Under the pieces are notes generated by a model. The model searched no databases and was not told the DNA's origin. It saw only the letters and a program-made list of their open reading frames with translations. A stretch of DNA of 64,000 nucleotides, taken from positions 1 through 64,000 of the forward strand of contig NZ_JBLQUK010000003.1 in NCBI RefSeq assembly GCF_047872805.1. Reading direction: 5' to 3'. Shown here in pieces: positions 17,419-25,369 of this stretch; position 1 is the first letter of the stretch; each line of letters starts with the position of its first letter. A program made the translations under genes and the position numbers. Origin of the DNA: Erythrobacter sp047872805. GTDB taxonomy: Bacteria > Pseudomonadota > Alphaproteobacteria > Sphingomonadales > Sphingomonadaceae.

Positions 17419-17868
17419 ATGAGCAGAGCACTATCCCACAAGGACCTCATCACCATCGGCGAAATGGCTCGGCGCACCGGGCTGTCGGTGTCGGCGATCC
17501 GTTTTTACGAGGACAAGCGCCTGATCGAACCCCTGCGCACCAGCGGCAATCAGCGGCGATTTTTGCGGTCCGACCTGCGCCGGGTCAGCTTTATTCTCAT
17601 CGCGCAGCAATTGGGGCTGTCGCTGAGCGAGATAGACGAAGAATTGCGCAAGCTTCCTCATGGACGCACCCCGACCGCGCGCGATTGGCGGGCGATCAGC
17701 GTTTCGATCAGGGCGCGCATCGAGGCGCGGATCGCGCAATTGGAGCGCACCCGCGACCGGCTTGATGGATGCATTGGCTGCGGATGCCTCAGCCTTGAAA
17801 AATGCGCGATCTACAATCCGGGGGACCGGCTGGGGGCGCAGGGTCCGGGACCGCGTCAGGTGCTTTAG
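17419..17868 (+). CDS. soxR: Redox-sensitive transcriptional activator SoxR
   Basis: 149 residues, MerR family. N-terminal winged helix TIGEMARRTGLSVSAIRFYEDK, dimerisation helix about residues 85-118, and the [2Fe-2S] cluster motif CIGCGCLSLEKC (four Cys, residues 118-129), which is diagnostic for SoxR. Oxidation of the cluster by redox-cycling compounds switches on target promoters that have a 19-bp spacer. The SoxR box lies directly upstream and the divergent VOC gene is the likely direct target, the usual arrangement in non-enteric bacteria, where SoxR controls small-molecule defence genes rather than soxS. Confidence 0.95.
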   Translation: MSRALSHKDLITIGEMARRTGLSVSAIRFYEDKRLIEPLRTSGNQRRFLRSDLRRVSFILIAQQLGLSLSEIDEELRKLPHGRTPTARDWRAISVSIRARIEARIAQLERTRDRLDGCIGCGCLSLEKCAIYNPGDRLGAQGPGPRQVL

Positions 17869-17878
17869 AGCGCTCTAA
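17865..17878. repeat. Perfect 14-bp palindrome spanning two convergent stop codons
   Basis: TTAGAGCGCTCTAA reads the same on both strands and supplies the TAG of soxR (17866-17868) and the TAG of the SixA-like gene (17875-17877). No T-tract follows, so a terminator role is uncertain. Confidence 0.7.
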
Positions 17879-18414
17879 TATTCCGGCCCCAGTTCCGCGT
17901 CGATGTCGCGCGGGCGGGCGAAATGCACCAGTTTCGCGCAGCGCGGCTTCAGATTGGCCCAGTGATCGACATTGCATTCGAGCACGGCGTAGCTGGCGGT
18001 CGGAAATTTGACACAGGCCTCGCGGAACAATTCGTTTTCGTGGCTGGGCGAAACCAGTTCGAGGATCATTTCCTGTAGGCCCGGATTGTGGCCCGACATC
18101 AGGATGGCCTCCGCCTCGCTATCCCCATCGCCCGCATATGATTGTGCGACTTCGATGATCGTATCGGTGCTGGCGAGATACAGCCGCTGATCCAGAATTA
18201 CGGGCATTTCCGGCAGTCCAATGGTAAGCGTTTCTGTCACCCGCGCCGCCGGGCTGGCGATCAGCCGGTCCCACCGTATGCCATGCGCGCGAATATGGTC
18301 GCCCATCACCTCCGCGCCGCGCCGCCCGCGAGCGTTGAGCGTGCGGTCGAAATCACGCTTTACCGTGTCATCCCATTCGGATTTGGCATGGCGAAAGAGA
18401 CCAAGAATTTTCAC
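17875..18414 (-). CDS. Histidine phosphatase, SixA-like
   Basis: 179 residues. Branch-2 type small histidine phosphatase: N-terminal FRHAKSEWDD (R-H-x-K/G motif with the phosphorylated His at about residue 9), IASPAARVTETL carrying the second catalytic Arg, and SGHNPGLQEMI with the second His. Length and motif order match SixA, a phosphohistidine phosphatase that acts on phosphorelay or PTS proteins; homologues of this size are widespread in alphaproteobacteria with unknown substrates. Cytoplasmic. Convergent with soxR, six nucleotides apart. Confidence 0.9.
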   Translation of the reverse strand: MKILGLFRHAKSEWDDTVKRDFDRTLNARGRRGAEVMGDHIRAHGIRWDRLIASPAARVTETLTIGLPEMPVILDQRLYLASTDTIIEVAQSYAGDGDSEAEAILMSGHNPGLQEMILELVSPSHENELFREACVKFPTASYAVLECNVDHWANLKPRCAKLVHFARPRDIDAELGPEY

Positions 18415-18482
18415 GAATCTGCGTCCCCCGGAGCATGGCTCAACACCAGCGTCCTATGCCACGCAGCAATGGGAATGCAAAT

Positions 18483-18533
18483 GCGGCAGTCCTCGGGGCG
18501 CCAAACTGGGGAGGGCGTCCCAAAGACTGCCGC
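18483..18533 (-). terminator. Long imperfect hairpin downstream of the sterol-desaturase-like gene
   Basis: Outer arms GCGGCAGTC (18483-18491) and GACTGCCGC (18525-18533) pair perfectly, and inside them GGGGCGCC can pair with GGCGTCCC (one G-T). The stem thus exceeds 16 bp with a small internal loop. On the minus strand it lies 43 nt after the stop of the 18576 gene. Only a weak T-rich stretch follows, so it may be a terminator, an mRNA-protecting hairpin or a structured RNA. Confidence 0.45.
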
Positions 18534-18575
18534 GGCAAGCCGGGCGCGAGGAGAGCGCGGGCTGCGAAACAATCG

Positions 18576-19424
18576 TCAGGCGGTCTCTGTGGCGTCTTCG
18601 GGCTGCGGTCCCCGCGTGATGAACGGCTTGGCGTGCTTGCGGAACTCTTCCTTGTAACGCGGGTGCTCGGTGCCCATCCAGCGGTCCCAAAAGGTGAAAT
18701 AAAACCCGTAATTGTGGCCCGAGGAATGGTGCAGGTCGTGATGCGTGGTGGTGCTGATCCAGTCTGTCCACGGGTTGTCGACCCAGCCCGCCGGGAACAA
18801 TTCGCTGCCCGCATGGGCCATGACGTTGCGAATCATCTGGTGCCAGATGAAAAACAGGATCGCAAATCCGGCATATGCGATGCCAAGCTGGCTGGTGATG
18901 AGCAGGAAAACCGGCACGAATGCGACTTCGATCACCGCCTCGGTAGCGGTGAAGCTGTAGGCGGTCCACGGGGTCGGGGTGCGCGATTTGTGGTGATGCA
19001 GATGCGTCGCTCGAAACATTCGTTTGTGATGCATTGCGCGGTGCGCCCAGTAGAACCACGCATCGTGGGCAATCACGATCAACGCAAATTGCCACAGGAG
19101 CGTGAACAGCGTCGCGTTCTCCAGCTTAAGCAGGATGATCCCCGTCTCACGCCCAACGAGAATCGCCAGCGTAACAAAGGCGTAGACCACCACCGTGCGC
19201 ATCGAAGACAGGAGTTCGCGGACATAATCGGTGCGTGTCGCGCGGCGGCCGCGTTGAATCCGGCGCGCCTCGGCCCATCCGCGAAACACCACCAGAAACA
19301 GCGTCAGCGCGCCCGCCGCAATGAGGTAGCGGCTGAGATCGAAATAAATGCCAAACATGAAATGGTCCGCCACCCGCTCAAGGGCGTAGGCAAAGGTCGC
19401 GTCGGCTGCGGGATCAATCATCAT
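18576..19424 (-). CDS. Sterol desaturase / fatty acid hydroxylase superfamily protein
   Basis: 282 residues. Integral membrane di-iron enzyme: the histidine clusters HDAWFYWAHRAMHHK, HLHHHKSRTP and HHDLHHSSGHNYGF coordinate the two irons. Four to five membrane helices (ALTLFLVVFRGW, VVVYAFVTLAILVGR, LLWQFALIVIAHDAW, VIEVAFVPVFLLITS). Family members hydroxylate or desaturate sterols, carotenoids or lipid acyl/sphingoid chains; in sphingomonads carotenoid or lipid hydroxylation is plausible but not shown. The C-terminal ~20 residues are hydrophilic. A membrane AraC regulator lies upstream on the same strand, 103 nt away, and is a candidate controller. Confidence 0.9.
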   Translation of the reverse strand: MMIDPAADATFAYALERVADHFMFGIYFDLSRYLIAAGALTLFLVVFRGWAEARRIQRGRRATRTDYVRELLSSMRTVVVYAFVTLAILVGRETGIILLKLENATLFTLLWQFALIVIAHDAWFYWAHRAMHHKRMFRATHLHHHKSRTPTPWTAYSFTATEAVIEVAFVPVFLLITSQLGIAYAGFAILFFIWHQMIRNVMAHAGSELFPAGWVDNPWTDWISTTTHHDLHHSSGHNYGFYFTFWDRWMGTEHPRYKEEFRKHAKPFITRGPQPEDATETA

Positions 19425-19496
19425 GTCGGGTTCCTGCTTGTTGCGATTCGGTTATTGCCCGAAATCTGAGCGGCGGTCCCTTCAACCCCGGAAAAT

Positions 19497-19542
19497 GCCG
19501 AACAATTCCGGAATTGCACGGCGAATTTCAGAATTGTTCGGC
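19497..19542. repeat. 12-bp inverted repeat with nested palindrome at the 3' end of the AraC gene
   Basis: GCCGAACAATTC (19497-19508) and GAATTGTTCGGC (19531-19542) are perfect reverse complements 22 nt apart; nested inside is the 14-bp palindrome CAATTCCGGAATTG (19503-19516). The right arm encodes the last codons of the AraC-type regulator. The element sits about 70-120 nt upstream of the hydroxylase start at 19424, a fitting place for an operator; no T-tract follows it. Confidence 0.6.
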
Positions 19543-20595
19543 GTCGCTTACGCCATTTTCGGCAAAGGCCAGTCGCCTGAAATCGCTCGGCGTGGTGCCT
19601 GTTTCGCCGCGAAAGGCGCGGTTGAAGGTTGGCAGCGAATTGTATCCCAGATCCATCGCAATCGTCAGCACCGGCAAATCCACTTCATCGCGGCTCGCCA
19701 ATTTCTCGCGCGCTTCGCCAATCCGGTGATGGTTGAGAAAGGCGGAGAAATTGCGATAGCCCATGCGCCGATTGATGAGCGAGCGCAGGCGGTGTTCAGG
19801 TGTATCGAGTTGCTCCGCCAGACCCGCAATGGTGAGGCCGGGTTCGCGGTAAGCGCCCGCCGCCATCGCTGCGATCAGCCGGTCATGCAGCACCGATTCC
19901 GACGGCGACAAATCAAGCTGCCGGGGTTCATCAGGATGCGGCACGGCCTCCTCCGTCTCGACCAGCAATTGCGGATCGGTGCGCAGCAATGCCAGCCCCG
20001 CAAACAGCATCAGCGCCAGAATGAGCAGCGTGTTGATAAGCTGCATGACCGGATAGCCGCCGCGGCTGCCGGTGATAGCTTCGAACATTTCGAACAGGAT
20101 GACACCGCCCGCTTGCGCCGCCACCAGCAACGGCAGCCACAGCCGCACGGTGCGGCGCTGTTCAACCAGATCATCCTCGCGTTCAAACACCCCGACGCGC
20201 AGCAAATCCCCGATCAGCACCAGCGCCGCCAGATGAATCCAGAAAAATCCTAAAGGCCAGGTCGCCGGGACAAAATTGCCCAGAAACCAGCCCGCCAACA
20301 GCGCCGCCGCCACCCCAAGCGTGATCCGCCGGTCGGGCGTGCGCTCAAACAGATTGCGGGCAAACAGCCAGATTGAAAACGGGACCGAGATCGAAATCAG
20401 GTCGATCCATGGGTCACGTGCGCTGTCCGCCAAAACCGGGGCCGAATTGATAAGGTAAAAAATGACCCCAACAATCATCGCCACCAGCGGCACCTTGATC
20501 GCGTCGCGCACTTCGCCCGCGACGAATTGCGCGATCAGCATCAATCCAGCGCCGATCGTGATCAGGCGGATGAGAAAATCGATATCCTGAATCAT
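19528..20595 (-). CDS. Membrane-embedded AraC-family transcriptional regulator
   Basis: 355 residues. The N-terminal ~215 residues contain six or seven hydrophobic helices (LIRLITIGAGLMLIAQF, VPLVAMIVGVIFYLI, GVAAALLAGWFLGNF, FFWIHLAALVLIGDLL, LLVAAQAGGVILFEMF, LINTLLILALMLFAGLALL), and the C-terminal ~100 residues an AraC/XylS DNA-binding domain: GLTIAGLAEQLDTPEHRLRS (first HTH) and ILTIAMDLGYNSLPTFNRAF (second HTH with the GY-x-x-x-x-x-F signature). A one-component system that senses at or in the membrane. It begins with an ATGA overlap on the helicase gene stop, and the hydroxylase gene follows it. Confidence 0.9.
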   Translation of the reverse strand: MIQDIDFLIRLITIGAGLMLIAQFVAGEVRDAIKVPLVAMIVGVIFYLINSAPVLADSARDPWIDLISISVPFSIWLFARNLFERTPDRRITLGVAAALLAGWFLGNFVPATWPLGFFWIHLAALVLIGDLLRVGVFEREDDLVEQRRTVRLWLPLLVAAQAGGVILFEMFEAITGSRGGYPVMQLINTLLILALMLFAGLALLRTDPQLLVETEEAVPHPDEPRQLDLSPSESVLHDRLIAAMAAGAYREPGLTIAGLAEQLDTPEHRLRSLINRRMGYRNFSAFLNHHRIGEAREKLASRDEVDLPVLTIAMDLGYNSLPTFNRAFRGETGTTPSDFRRLAFAENGVSDAEQF

Positions 20596-23384
20596 GGCCG
20601 TCTATCTGGAGCCTCTGCCGCGATCTTGCCACCGGTTTTGTTGGGCAGGCTGGCATTTTCGCCGATCAATCCGCCCGTAATCCGCGCCTGCGCCTCGTCC
20701 AGCGTGACGCGGCGCACGCAGACCCCATTTGGAAAGGCGGAAAGCAGCCGCGTTGGGAAGGCGGGGGAAAGGACGACAAAATGGCCGCAATCGTCCTTGC
20801 CCCGGATCAGCCGGCCGAACGCCTGCGCCAGCCGCGCGCGGATTATGCGGTCGTCATACTGGCCGCCCGCTGTCGACGCGGCCCGGCGCGCCTTATGGAG
20901 AATATCGGGGCGCGGCCACGGCACCGCTTCCAGCACCACGCAGCGCAGCGAACGCCCCGGCACGTCAACCCCATCACGCAAGGCATCGGTGCCCAACAGG
21001 CTGGCGCGCGGATCATCGCGGAAAATATCGACCAAAGTCCCGGTGTCGATCGGATCGACATGCTGCGCATAAAGCGGCAGACCTTCGCGCGCCAAGCGGT
21101 CGGCAATCCGCCCATGGACGCTGCGCAGCCGCCGAATCGCGGTGAACAGGCCCAACACCCCGCCGCCCGAGGCTTCGATCAGCCGGGCATAGGCCCCCGC
21201 CAGCCCCGGCAGGTCGCCCTTCTTTACATCGGTCACGATCAGCACTTCGGCGCGGGCGGCGTAATCGAACGGGCTGTGCGCGCTGGATAGCAGCGGCTGG
21301 CATTCGACATGCGCCGCGCCGCTGCGCGCAATCGCGCTGTCCCATGGATCGCCCGCCTCCACCCGGTCGGTCAGCGTCGCGCTGGTCATCATCACGCCAT
21401 GCGCCCCTTCGAGCACCACTTTGGCAAAGGGTTTCATCGGGTCAAGCCAGCGGCGATGGATGGCCACGTCAAATTCGCGCGCATCGCTGCGGTCAACCGC
21501 CAGCCAATCGACAAATTCGGCGTCGGCGGGACCGCCTAGCCGCGCCAACAGGCTTTCCCACGCGGCGAGCAGATCGACCCGCCAGCCCAGCGCATGGCGC
21601 GCGCCCTCGATCCGCGCACGGCCCTGCGCATCGAGCCAGTCAGGCGGGTCGGCAATGATCGCCTCCAACCGCCCGCCCAGCCGGATCAAGGGTTTGCGGA
21701 TTGCGGCGAGCGCCTCTGCCGCCGTGCCTGCGGCTTCGATCATGTCGCCGGGCAGGCCGCTGGCCTCGGTTTCGATGCCATAGCCTGCCTCTTGGCCGCT
21801 TTCGTCGCGGGCATAGGTCACGCTGCGCACCGCGCCGAGCAACGCTTCTATCGGCCCAGCGGGCTCACCGTCGTGCAGCCGCCCAAGCCAGCCGTCGCCG
21901 GGCAGCGCCGCGCCAGCCTTGCACGCGGCCTCGATCGCCGCGCCGCCTTCATCGTCATAGCTGGCGAGATCGGCGAGCCGCGCGGCCAGCCCCCGCCTGC
22001 GCCCCCGGCTGCCGCGTTCGGGCCCCATGATCCAGCGCCGCAGCTCGATCGCCTCCTGCCCCGAAAGCGTCGCGGCAAAGGTGCTGTCGGCGGCTTCGAA
22101 AACATGGTGCCCCTCGTCAAAGATCACCCGCGTCGGGCGCTGGGCGTGGTCGCGCGCGCCAAATGGAGAACGCGCGGCATTGACCATCACCAGCGCGTGA
22201 TTGGCAATCACCAGATCGGCCTGCGCGCTGTCCCGCGCGGCGCGTTCGATGAAGCATTTGCGGTAATGCGGGCAACCGGCATAGATGCATTCGCCGCGTT
22301 GATCGGTCAGCGCGGCGATCCCGCGTTTGCGAAACAAAGTGCCCAGCCAGCCGGGCAGATCGCCGCCGATCATGTCGCCGTCGCGGGTGAACGCTGCCCA
22401 GCGCGCCACCAGATGCGCGAGGATCGCCGGGCGTCCGGCGAACCCGCCTTGCAGCGCATCCTCCAGATTGAGCAGGCAGAGGTAATTCTCGCGCCCTTTG
22501 CGCACCACCACCGGGGGCGTGCCATCGGGGCGTTTGACGGGCCAGGCGCGGCGGCTTTCACTGCGCAACTGGCGCTGCAAATTCTTGGTGAAGGTCGACA
22601 CCCACACCGTCCCGCCCGACGCCGCTGCCCAGACCGAGGCCGGAGCAAGATAGCCCAGCGTCTTACCAATCCCCGTGCCCGCCTGCGCCAATGCGATATG
22701 CGGCTGTTCGCTCCTTTGGCGCGGGGCAAAGATGCGCGCGGCATCCTGCGCATAGGCCCGCTGCCCCTCGCGCCGCTCTGCACCATCGCCGGTCAGCGCA
22801 TCGAGCTGCGCCAGCACCTGATCGGGAGGCAGGTCCACCTGCCGGGGCGGGGCGCGCTCGCCCGTCTCCTCCCATTGCGGCAGAGCGGAAAACAGCCACT
22901 TTTCCGCTTTCTCCGGGCGCACAATGTGCGGTTTTAACACCTGCGCCCAGGGCCAGCGCAGCCGTTCGAGCGATTGCAGCGCGCTCCACGCCCCGGCGCG
23001 TTCGAACCATTCGGGCTCTTCGCAGGCAGCGACCATAGCGCCTGCGGCCAGTTGCAGGAACGCAGGCACGGCGTCATCGCCCTCTGGCTCTGACAGTTCC
23101 AGCGCCTTTGCCAGCCCGCGCGCCGTCGGCACGCAGAACCGCGCCGGATAGACAAAGGCGAACAGTTCGAGCAGGTCGAGCCCCGAAAGATCGGGATAGC
23201 CCAGCCGGCTCGCCACCAAGGGCGCATTCAGCAGCAGCACCGGCGTATCGGCAGCGGCCATGATGGCCTCGCCTTTGGAAACGGCACCGGTCTGACCATT
23301 CGCCGGACGCAGCCAATTCCCGCCATGGCTGGCATGGAGCGCAGGCAGCGGGACCGGATTGGCAGGGGGGAAAGCGGCAGACAT
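20592..23384 (-). CDS. ATP-dependent DNA helicase, DinG/XPD-like superfamily 2
   Basis: 930 residues from the ATG at 23384; a weaker internal start exists at 23261, but the PLPALHASHGG stretch in between looks conserved. Walker A: AQAGTGIGKTLGYLAPA. Iron-sulfur cysteines: NYLCLLN followed by CIYAGCPHYRKC. DEAH-type box DEGHHVFEAAD. Motif III-like MMTSATLTD, and C-terminal helicase motifs LFTAIRRLRSVHGRI, LLGTDALRDGVDVPGRSL and ARLAQAFGRLIRGKDDCGHF. A 5'-3' Fe-S helicase of the DinG type, without an N-terminal exonuclease; the ~180-residue N-terminal region is specific to this alphaproteobacterial branch. Probably acts on R-loops, G4 or damage-stalled forks. Its stop overlaps the AraC start. 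Confidence 0.93.
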   Translation of the reverse strand: MSAAFPPANPVPLPALHASHGGNWLRPANGQTGAVSKGEAIMAAADTPVLLLNAPLVASRLGYPDLSGLDLLELFAFVYPARFCVPTARGLAKALELSEPEGDDAVPAFLQLAAGAMVAACEEPEWFERAGAWSALQSLERLRWPWAQVLKPHIVRPEKAEKWLFSALPQWEETGERAPPRQVDLPPDQVLAQLDALTGDGAERREGQRAYAQDAARIFAPRQRSEQPHIALAQAGTGIGKTLGYLAPASVWAAASGGTVWVSTFTKNLQRQLRSESRRAWPVKRPDGTPPVVVRKGRENYLCLLNLEDALQGGFAGRPAILAHLVARWAAFTRDGDMIGGDLPGWLGTLFRKRGIAALTDQRGECIYAGCPHYRKCFIERAARDSAQADLVIANHALVMVNAARSPFGARDHAQRPTRVIFDEGHHVFEAADSTFAATLSGQEAIELRRWIMGPERGSRGRRRGLAARLADLASYDDEGGAAIEAACKAGAALPGDGWLGRLHDGEPAGPIEALLGAVRSVTYARDESGQEAGYGIETEASGLPGDMIEAAGTAAEALAAIRKPLIRLGGRLEAIIADPPDWLDAQGRARIEGARHALGWRVDLLAAWESLLARLGGPADAEFVDWLAVDRSDAREFDVAIHRRWLDPMKPFAKVVLEGAHGVMMTSATLTDRVEAGDPWDSAIARSGAAHVECQPLLSSAHSPFDYAARAEVLIVTDVKKGDLPGLAGAYARLIEASGGGVLGLFTAIRRLRSVHGRIADRLAREGLPLYAQHVDPIDTGTLVDIFRDDPRASLLGTDALRDGVDVPGRSLRCVVLEAVPWPRPDILHKARRAASTAGGQYDDRIIRARLAQAFGRLIRGKDDCGHFVVLSPAFPTRLLSAFPNGVCVRRVTLDEAQARITGGLIGENASLPNKTGGKIAAEAPDRRP

Positions 23385-23499
23385 ATGTTTGTTGATGACC
23401 AAGGAAGGCCGATATGTAAACGCGCGAAGGGCATGCGCAGTGCAGCGTTGGCGAAAGAGGGACGACCTGCCCGGCAAGCAAGCCGCCCCTCCCTTGCGA

Positions 23500-23523
23500 C
23501 CCTTGAGGCGAAGTGCCTCAGGG
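23500..23523 (-). terminator. Candidate terminator hairpin after the outer-membrane protein gene
   Basis: CCCTTGAGGC and GCCTCAGGG pair around a 5-nt loop (one bulged T), directly after the minus-strand stop at 23529. No U-tract follows, so intrinsic termination is only possible. Confidence 0.35.
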
Positions 23524-23528
23524 CTGGC

Positions 23529-24629
23529 TCAAAAACTCTTCTGCACGCCCATTGTCAGCGTGTAGTCGGTTGGCATTTGCGGACCGTTCAGATCCTGAAC
23601 GATCGGAATCCCACCTTCGATCCCGAGCCGCCAACCGCGCAGCGCCCCACCGGTCGCAGCAAAGTTCAAACCGATCAATCCGGTAACGCTCTCTCCACCC
23701 TGAAAATCAGGGTTGGCGGTCTGCACAGGCCCAGCGATCAGCGGATCTATTCCGTCGACGCGCCCTAATGTCTCTGCCTGAATGCGACCTGACAATGCAA
23801 CGCCCGGAGTGATCGAGGCCGCCATCCATGCGGTCGCAATCGCGCGGTCGCCATACGCATACCCTTCGTCATTCGAGCCAAGTCGAACAGTACCCTTTAC
23901 CTGTGCGCCCCAACCAAACGCGGCGCTTTGATCGCGGTATGTGATGCCCGGTTCCAGATCAAACGTCCCAGATCCCAATTGCATTGGATATGGCAGACGC
24001 ACGGTCGGATTGCCGCCCATCGGGGTCAGGATGTCGTCGGTCTTGCTGTTCGATCCGGTCGGAATTGATAGCCCGGCATTGATATGCACAGTGTCAGTCA
24101 GCCCGATCAGTGCGACAATCTTAGTGTCGCCAAACCCGCCGGGAGTCGTGCGGAATGTGCCCAGTTCAGCGATACCCATTCCGCCCTGAAAAGTGGTGTG
24201 GTCCATTTCGTTTGTCCAGTAATTGGCCATTACCATCAGGGTAATCTGATCGGAAATTCCGTACATGACCCCCGCCATATGCATGTCCATCCGCATAGAT
24301 GTTGGCACAATGCGCAGGGTCGGCGGTTGGCCGGGAGCGCCGAAAAACCGGTTTGGAACGGTGGTGACGACTTGCTGCGGTGTCACCGAATTGGTGCCGA
24401 TCTGCGTGCCGCCCATATCCATATGCATCAGCCGGTAACTGACCATCCATTCGCCAGCGGCGTGGCGGTGGTCGCCCATCACCCCGATGGGAGCATGGTC
24501 GAGCGCGTTGATCGCCTCGGGACCGTCATCCGCGATTGCTGGGGTGACTGCAAAGCCAATGGCAAAGCTGGTTACAAGCGCGCAACCGGTTACAGCGAGC
24601 GTCGTGCCCGCTTTCAAAAGCGTTTTCAT
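23529..24629 (-). CDS. Met/His-rich outer-membrane beta-barrel protein, probably metal related
   Basis: 366 residues. The N-terminal signal peptide has hydrophobic core LAVTGCALVTSFAIGFAV and ends TPAIADDG. The mature part shows alternating amphipathic strands and ends in Phe (MGVQKSF), as outer-membrane barrels do. Unusually many Met, His and Asp: YRLMHMDMGGTQ, SMRMDMHMAGVMYG, ANYWTNEMDHTT. The barrel resembles the transporter-like proteins often annotated next to copper resistance genes (a family related to phenol-degradation MetA barrels). The preceding gene on the same strand, 33 nt away, is a DUF2946 protein, a usual companion in copper loci. Substrate is inferred only; metal efflux or uptake cannot be told apart. 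Confidence 0.8.
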   Translation of the reverse strand: MKTLLKAGTTLAVTGCALVTSFAIGFAVTPAIADDGPEAINALDHAPIGVMGDHRHAAGEWMVSYRLMHMDMGGTQIGTNSVTPQQVVTTVPNRFFGAPGQPPTLRIVPTSMRMDMHMAGVMYGISDQITLMVMANYWTNEMDHTTFQGGMGIAELGTFRTTPGGFGDTKIVALIGLTDTVHINAGLSIPTGSNSKTDDILTPMGGNPTVRLPYPMQLGSGTFDLEPGITYRDQSAAFGWGAQVKGTVRLGSNDEGYAYGDRAIATAWMAASITPGVALSGRIQAETLGRVDGIDPLIAGPVQTANPDFQGGESVTGLIGLNFAATGGALRGWRLGIEGGIPIVQDLNGPQMPTDYTLTMGVQKSF

Positions 24630-24662
24630 CTGTAAACTCCTGTTGATCTGAACTGTCGGTAT

Positions 24663-25061
24663 TCAGATCAACAAAGGAGGACCCGTCGCTTCATAGGCTG
24701 TAAAAGTGGGATGAGTAACGAGCGCGCGAACCGCGGCGGGTGGCGGCATTTCGAGCAACACCGCGCGCTTGGTGAACAGCACCGGTTCGCTCGGCAAAGT
24801 CGGACCACAGGCTGAACAGCACGGTTTTGCGGTCGGATTGTCGCCATGTCCAGCATGACCTTCCGCCTCGCCCGCTTGTGCGTCAGGCCCACGAAGATCG
24901 GCAAGATGGGCGCGGTGCGACTTTTCCGCACTGACCTGCGCCAAGGGAGCATGCTCCGCAGCTTGCACCGGCGACATGCAGCAGGGCGCGCCAAAGACGG
25001 TCCGCAACCCGATTGACAGCAGGAGCGCAATAAGCAGGAACGGGCGGCGGTTTCTGTTCAT
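24663..25061 (-). CDS. DUF2946-like small periplasmic/membrane protein, Cys/His-rich
   Basis: 132 residues. N-terminal hydrophobic segment FLLIALLLSIGLRTVFGAP acts as signal or anchor, followed at once by CCM; a second cluster PCCSACGP and the His motif HAGHGDN lie in the middle, all plausible soft-metal ligands. The C terminus ends TGPPLLI. The size and Cys pairs fit DUF2946, which is found beside copper-related transporters and outer-membrane barrels. It is the first gene of a two-gene unit with the Met/His-rich barrel, and the 300-nt leader upstream is AT-rich with repeated elements. Function unproven. Confidence 0.75.
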   Translation of the reverse strand: MNRNRRPFLLIALLLSIGLRTVFGAPCCMSPVQAAEHAPLAQVSAEKSHRAHLADLRGPDAQAGEAEGHAGHGDNPTAKPCCSACGPTLPSEPVLFTKRAVLLEMPPPAAVRALVTHPTFTAYEATGPPLLI

Positions 25062-25369
25062 GGACCTTGGTCCGCCCGATTAGCGACTGGTCGCCTGAGC
25101 GCAAGTGACAAGCCGCTGTCCTACACGCGCTGATCGCGTTAAGGCATGGGCAATAGCGCACCGCCGACGCGGCGAAAAAGTTGGTAAAGTGTCAAGCTGG
25201 TAATTTCAGGTTAAGATTATGAATTATAAACAAAAAATGCCAAAAACCCTGCTTGACACCCGGTCCAATGTGTCAAGCAGTTTCGCATCTGCAAGGGGTC
25301 CGGTCGCCCTTCGCGCTTGCAACATTTGGTCCCATCCATAATAGCGCCCCTTCAATAAAGACTGGCACC
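25062..25369 (-). promoter_or_regulatory. AT-rich intergenic region with three GTGTCAAGC elements, a hairpin and a candidate -10
   Basis: This 308-nt gap between the divergent metal-related unit and lysK has no gene. GTGTCAAGC occurs at 25189-25197 and 25270-25278 and inverted at 25251-25259. The last two form an 11-bp perfect inverted repeat (25249-25259 with 25270-25280, 10-nt loop). On the minus strand the hairpin is followed by GGTTTTTGG, so it could also work as an intrinsic terminator or attenuator ahead of the DUF2946 gene. A perfect TATAAT sits at 25223-25228 on the minus strand, without a clear -35. A three-site operator for a repressor is the alternative reading. Confidence 0.55.
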
